7,093 nt of DNA from contig JAFZDR010000147.1 of assembly GCA_017561105.1 (NCBI GenBank), positions 1 through 7,093 of the forward strand, given 5' to 3'. Below are positions 5,925 to 7,093 of this stretch, one piece after another (positions within the stretch are counted from its first letter, which is position 1; each line of letters starts with the position of its first letter). This DNA comes from Alistipes sp. (GTDB lineage Bacteria; Bacteroidota; Bacteroidia; Bacteroidales; Rikenellaceae). The notes beneath the pieces were generated by a model. It saw nothing but the letters and a program-made list of their open reading frames with translations, was not told the origin of the DNA and did no database searches. Both the position numbers and the translations under genes were made by a program.

Positions 5925-7021
5925 TGATTACCGCAGTAGAATTTCGCAGACATCTGCATCGCCACCCCGAACTTTCGTTCGAGGAGGTGCAGACCGCAAC
6001 ATATATCGAACAGGCATTGACCGAGGCAGGTATCCCGCACTCTCGCATTGCCGAAACGGGTATTTTGGCTAAGATTGAGGGCAAGGGCGACCTCTCGCGT
6101 GCCATTGTTCTGCGTGCCGACATTGACGCACTCCCCGTTGAGGAGCAGAACGGCTTGGAGTACGCATCAGAGAACAAGGGTGTGATGCACGCTTGCGGAC
6201 ACGATATCCACGCCGCGGTACTCTACGGAGTATTGCTCCGTCTTGCCGAGAAACGCGATTTCGAAGGTACCATCTTCGGCGTTTTCCAGCCAGGTGAGGA
6301 GTGTAATCCCGGAGGAGCATCGAAGATTTTAGCCGAAGAGCCATTTGCCGAATACAATGTTGTTGCTGTCATTGGCGAGCACACCGACAGCGGCTTGGAG
6401 GTTGGGGAACTCGGCTTCTGCAAGGGCGAATTTATGGCTGCAAGCGACGAACTACGCTTCTGGGTTCGTGGTAAAGGCGGCCATGCTGCCATGCGCGACA
6501 AGTTGAACGACACGGTAGTTGCCGCAGCGCATCTTATAACGATGTTGAACGCCGTAAACGACGACAGCACAGTGCTTTCGCTTGGCAAAGTTGTTGCCGA
6601 CGGAGCTACAAATGTAATTCCTGATGAGGTCTACATAGAGGGTACTTTCCGCTGCTTCAGCGAGGAGCACCGCCACACCGTTTGGCACATTATCGAGGCG
6701 GCAGCGCAGTCGGTAGATGCAAAGTTCGGCACAACAACCGAGGTTGATATCAACCACGGCTACCCTGCAGTTATCAGCGACAACGAGTTAGTAGATAAGG
6801 CAGTTGCACTTGCTGCCGAAAATGGCGTTGCGGTAAAGATGTTGCCAAAGCGCTATACAGCCGAGGATTTCGGCCACTACTGCGTGCGCTATCCGTCACT
6901 CTTCTACCGCCTTGGCGTAGGCACCGATGCAGGCCGCAGCCACACCTCGACCTTCGCACCCAACGAGGAGGCCATCGAAGTCGGAATAGACTTTATGGAG
7001 GCGTTGGCGAGGAGCTTATAG
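5924..7021 (+). CDS. M20-family metal-dependent amidohydrolase (N-acyl-amino-acid or hippurate hydrolase-like)
   Basis: The M20D-type amidohydrolases hydrolyse the amide bond of N-acylated amino acids or related conjugates using a two-metal centre. The 365-residue product is near the usual length and has no signal peptide, so it should be cytoplasmic. Visible motifs are RHLHRHPELSF (9-19), RADIDALP (64-71), MHACGHD (88-94) with metal-binding Cys91 and His93, FQPGEE (121-126) with the Glu125-Glu126 pair, His153 in GEHTD, the dimerisation-domain motif GKGGHAAM (183-190), NVIPDEV and the C-terminal HTSTFAPNEEAI with His340 as the last metal ligand. All expected metal ligands are present, so it should be active. 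The exact substrate cannot be read from the sequence; hippurate hydrolase, indole-acetyl-amino-acid hydrolase-like and N-acetyl-diaminopimelate deacetylase share these motifs. Its ATG shares one base with the upstream stop (TAATG), indicating translational coupling to the cyclotransferase. Confidence 0.93.
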   Translation: MITAVEFRRHLHRHPELSFEEVQTATYIEQALTEAGIPHSRIAETGILAKIEGKGDLSRAIVLRADIDALPVEEQNGLEYASENKGVMHACGHDIHAAVLYGVLLRLAEKRDFEGTIFGVFQPGEECNPGGASKILAEEPFAEYNVVAVIGEHTDSGLEVGELGFCKGEFMAASDELRFWVRGKGGHAAMRDKLNDTVVAAAHLITMLNAVNDDSTVLSLGKVVADGATNVIPDEVYIEGTFRCFSEEHRHTVWHIIEAAAQSVDAKFGTTTEVDINHGYPAVISDNELVDKAVALAAENGVAVKMLPKRYTAEDFGHYCVRYPSLFYRLGVGTDAGRSHTSTFAPNEEAIEVGIDFMEALARSL

Positions 7022-7026
7022 GGCTA

Positions 7027-7054
7027 TTAGCTGTTAGCCATTAGCCATTAGCAT
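7027..7054 (+). repeat. Four tandem heptamers of TTAGCCA type
   Basis: Directly after the amidohydrolase stop codon the sequence reads TTAGCTG, TTAGCCA, TTAGCCA, TTAGCAT in perfect 7-base periodicity. The inner two copies are identical and the outer two share the TTAGC core. It lies in an intergenic region that continues past the right edge. No U-tract follows, so it is not an obvious terminator. The remaining bases to 7093 hold nothing I can identify. Confidence 0.7.
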
Positions 7055-7093
7055 TTGTTATGGTATAGAATGGCAATCGCTCGTTACACTCGC

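Noticed and set aside
6069..6588. Minus-strand open frames inside the amidohydrolase gene
   Set aside because: Several overlapping Arg/Ser-rich frames lie opposite a gene with complete catalytic motifs. None resembles a known protein.
7070..7093. ATG-initiated open frame reaching the right edge
   Set aside because: It has only eight codons, no promoter or ribosome site, and a bias-free sequence. It cannot be supported as a gene.

Overview
The window is ordinary chromosomal DNA from a member of the Bacteroidota, most likely order Bacteroidales. Rikenellaceae/Alistipes or a relative is a guess from overall protein flavour, not something the sequence proves. The support is threefold. Promoters match the Bacteroidota TAnnTTTG -7 consensus. 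Start codons lack Shine-Dalgarno sequences. The transketolase, ClpX and trigger factor carry sequence variants familiar from Bacteroides-type proteins. I recognise six protein-coding genes and no RNA gene, mobile element or CRISPR array.

Left part (1-5021, all on the minus strand, so read right to left): trigger factor (tig, 3696-5021), then clpP (2868-3536), clpX (1588-2865) and the first 493 codons of a transketolase gene (tkt, 1-1481) that runs off the left edge. A hairpin with a short U-tract separates tig from clpP. clpP and clpX are 2 bp apart and clearly form one unit. A strong hairpin/U-tract terminator closes clpX, and the tkt promoter candidate is embedded in that terminator. This is the widespread tig-clpP-clpX protein quality-control cluster: nascent-chain chaperone, peptidase barrel and unfoldase. 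Here it is followed by an unrelated central-metabolism gene.

Right part (5136-7021, plus strand): a divergent two-gene operon. It encodes a lipoprotein glutaminyl-peptide cyclotransferase of the plant/bacterial beta-propeller type, then a cytoplasmic M20-family amidohydrolase. The two reading frames overlap by one base (TAATG), so they are probably translationally coupled. A joint role in handling modified or acylated amino acids and peptides is an inference. The 114 bp between tig and this operon holds back-to-back promoters whose -7 regions form an inverted repeat. The rightward transcript appears nearly leaderless. A short heptamer repeat follows the last gene.

I found no convincing undescribed system. 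The more interesting points are small: the symmetrical divergent promoter with a near-leaderless gene, the promoter-in-terminator arrangement at tkt, the altered ClpP-docking loop of ClpX, the eroded peptidyl-prolyl isomerase domain of trigger factor, and the codon bias that produces very long false antisense reading frames.
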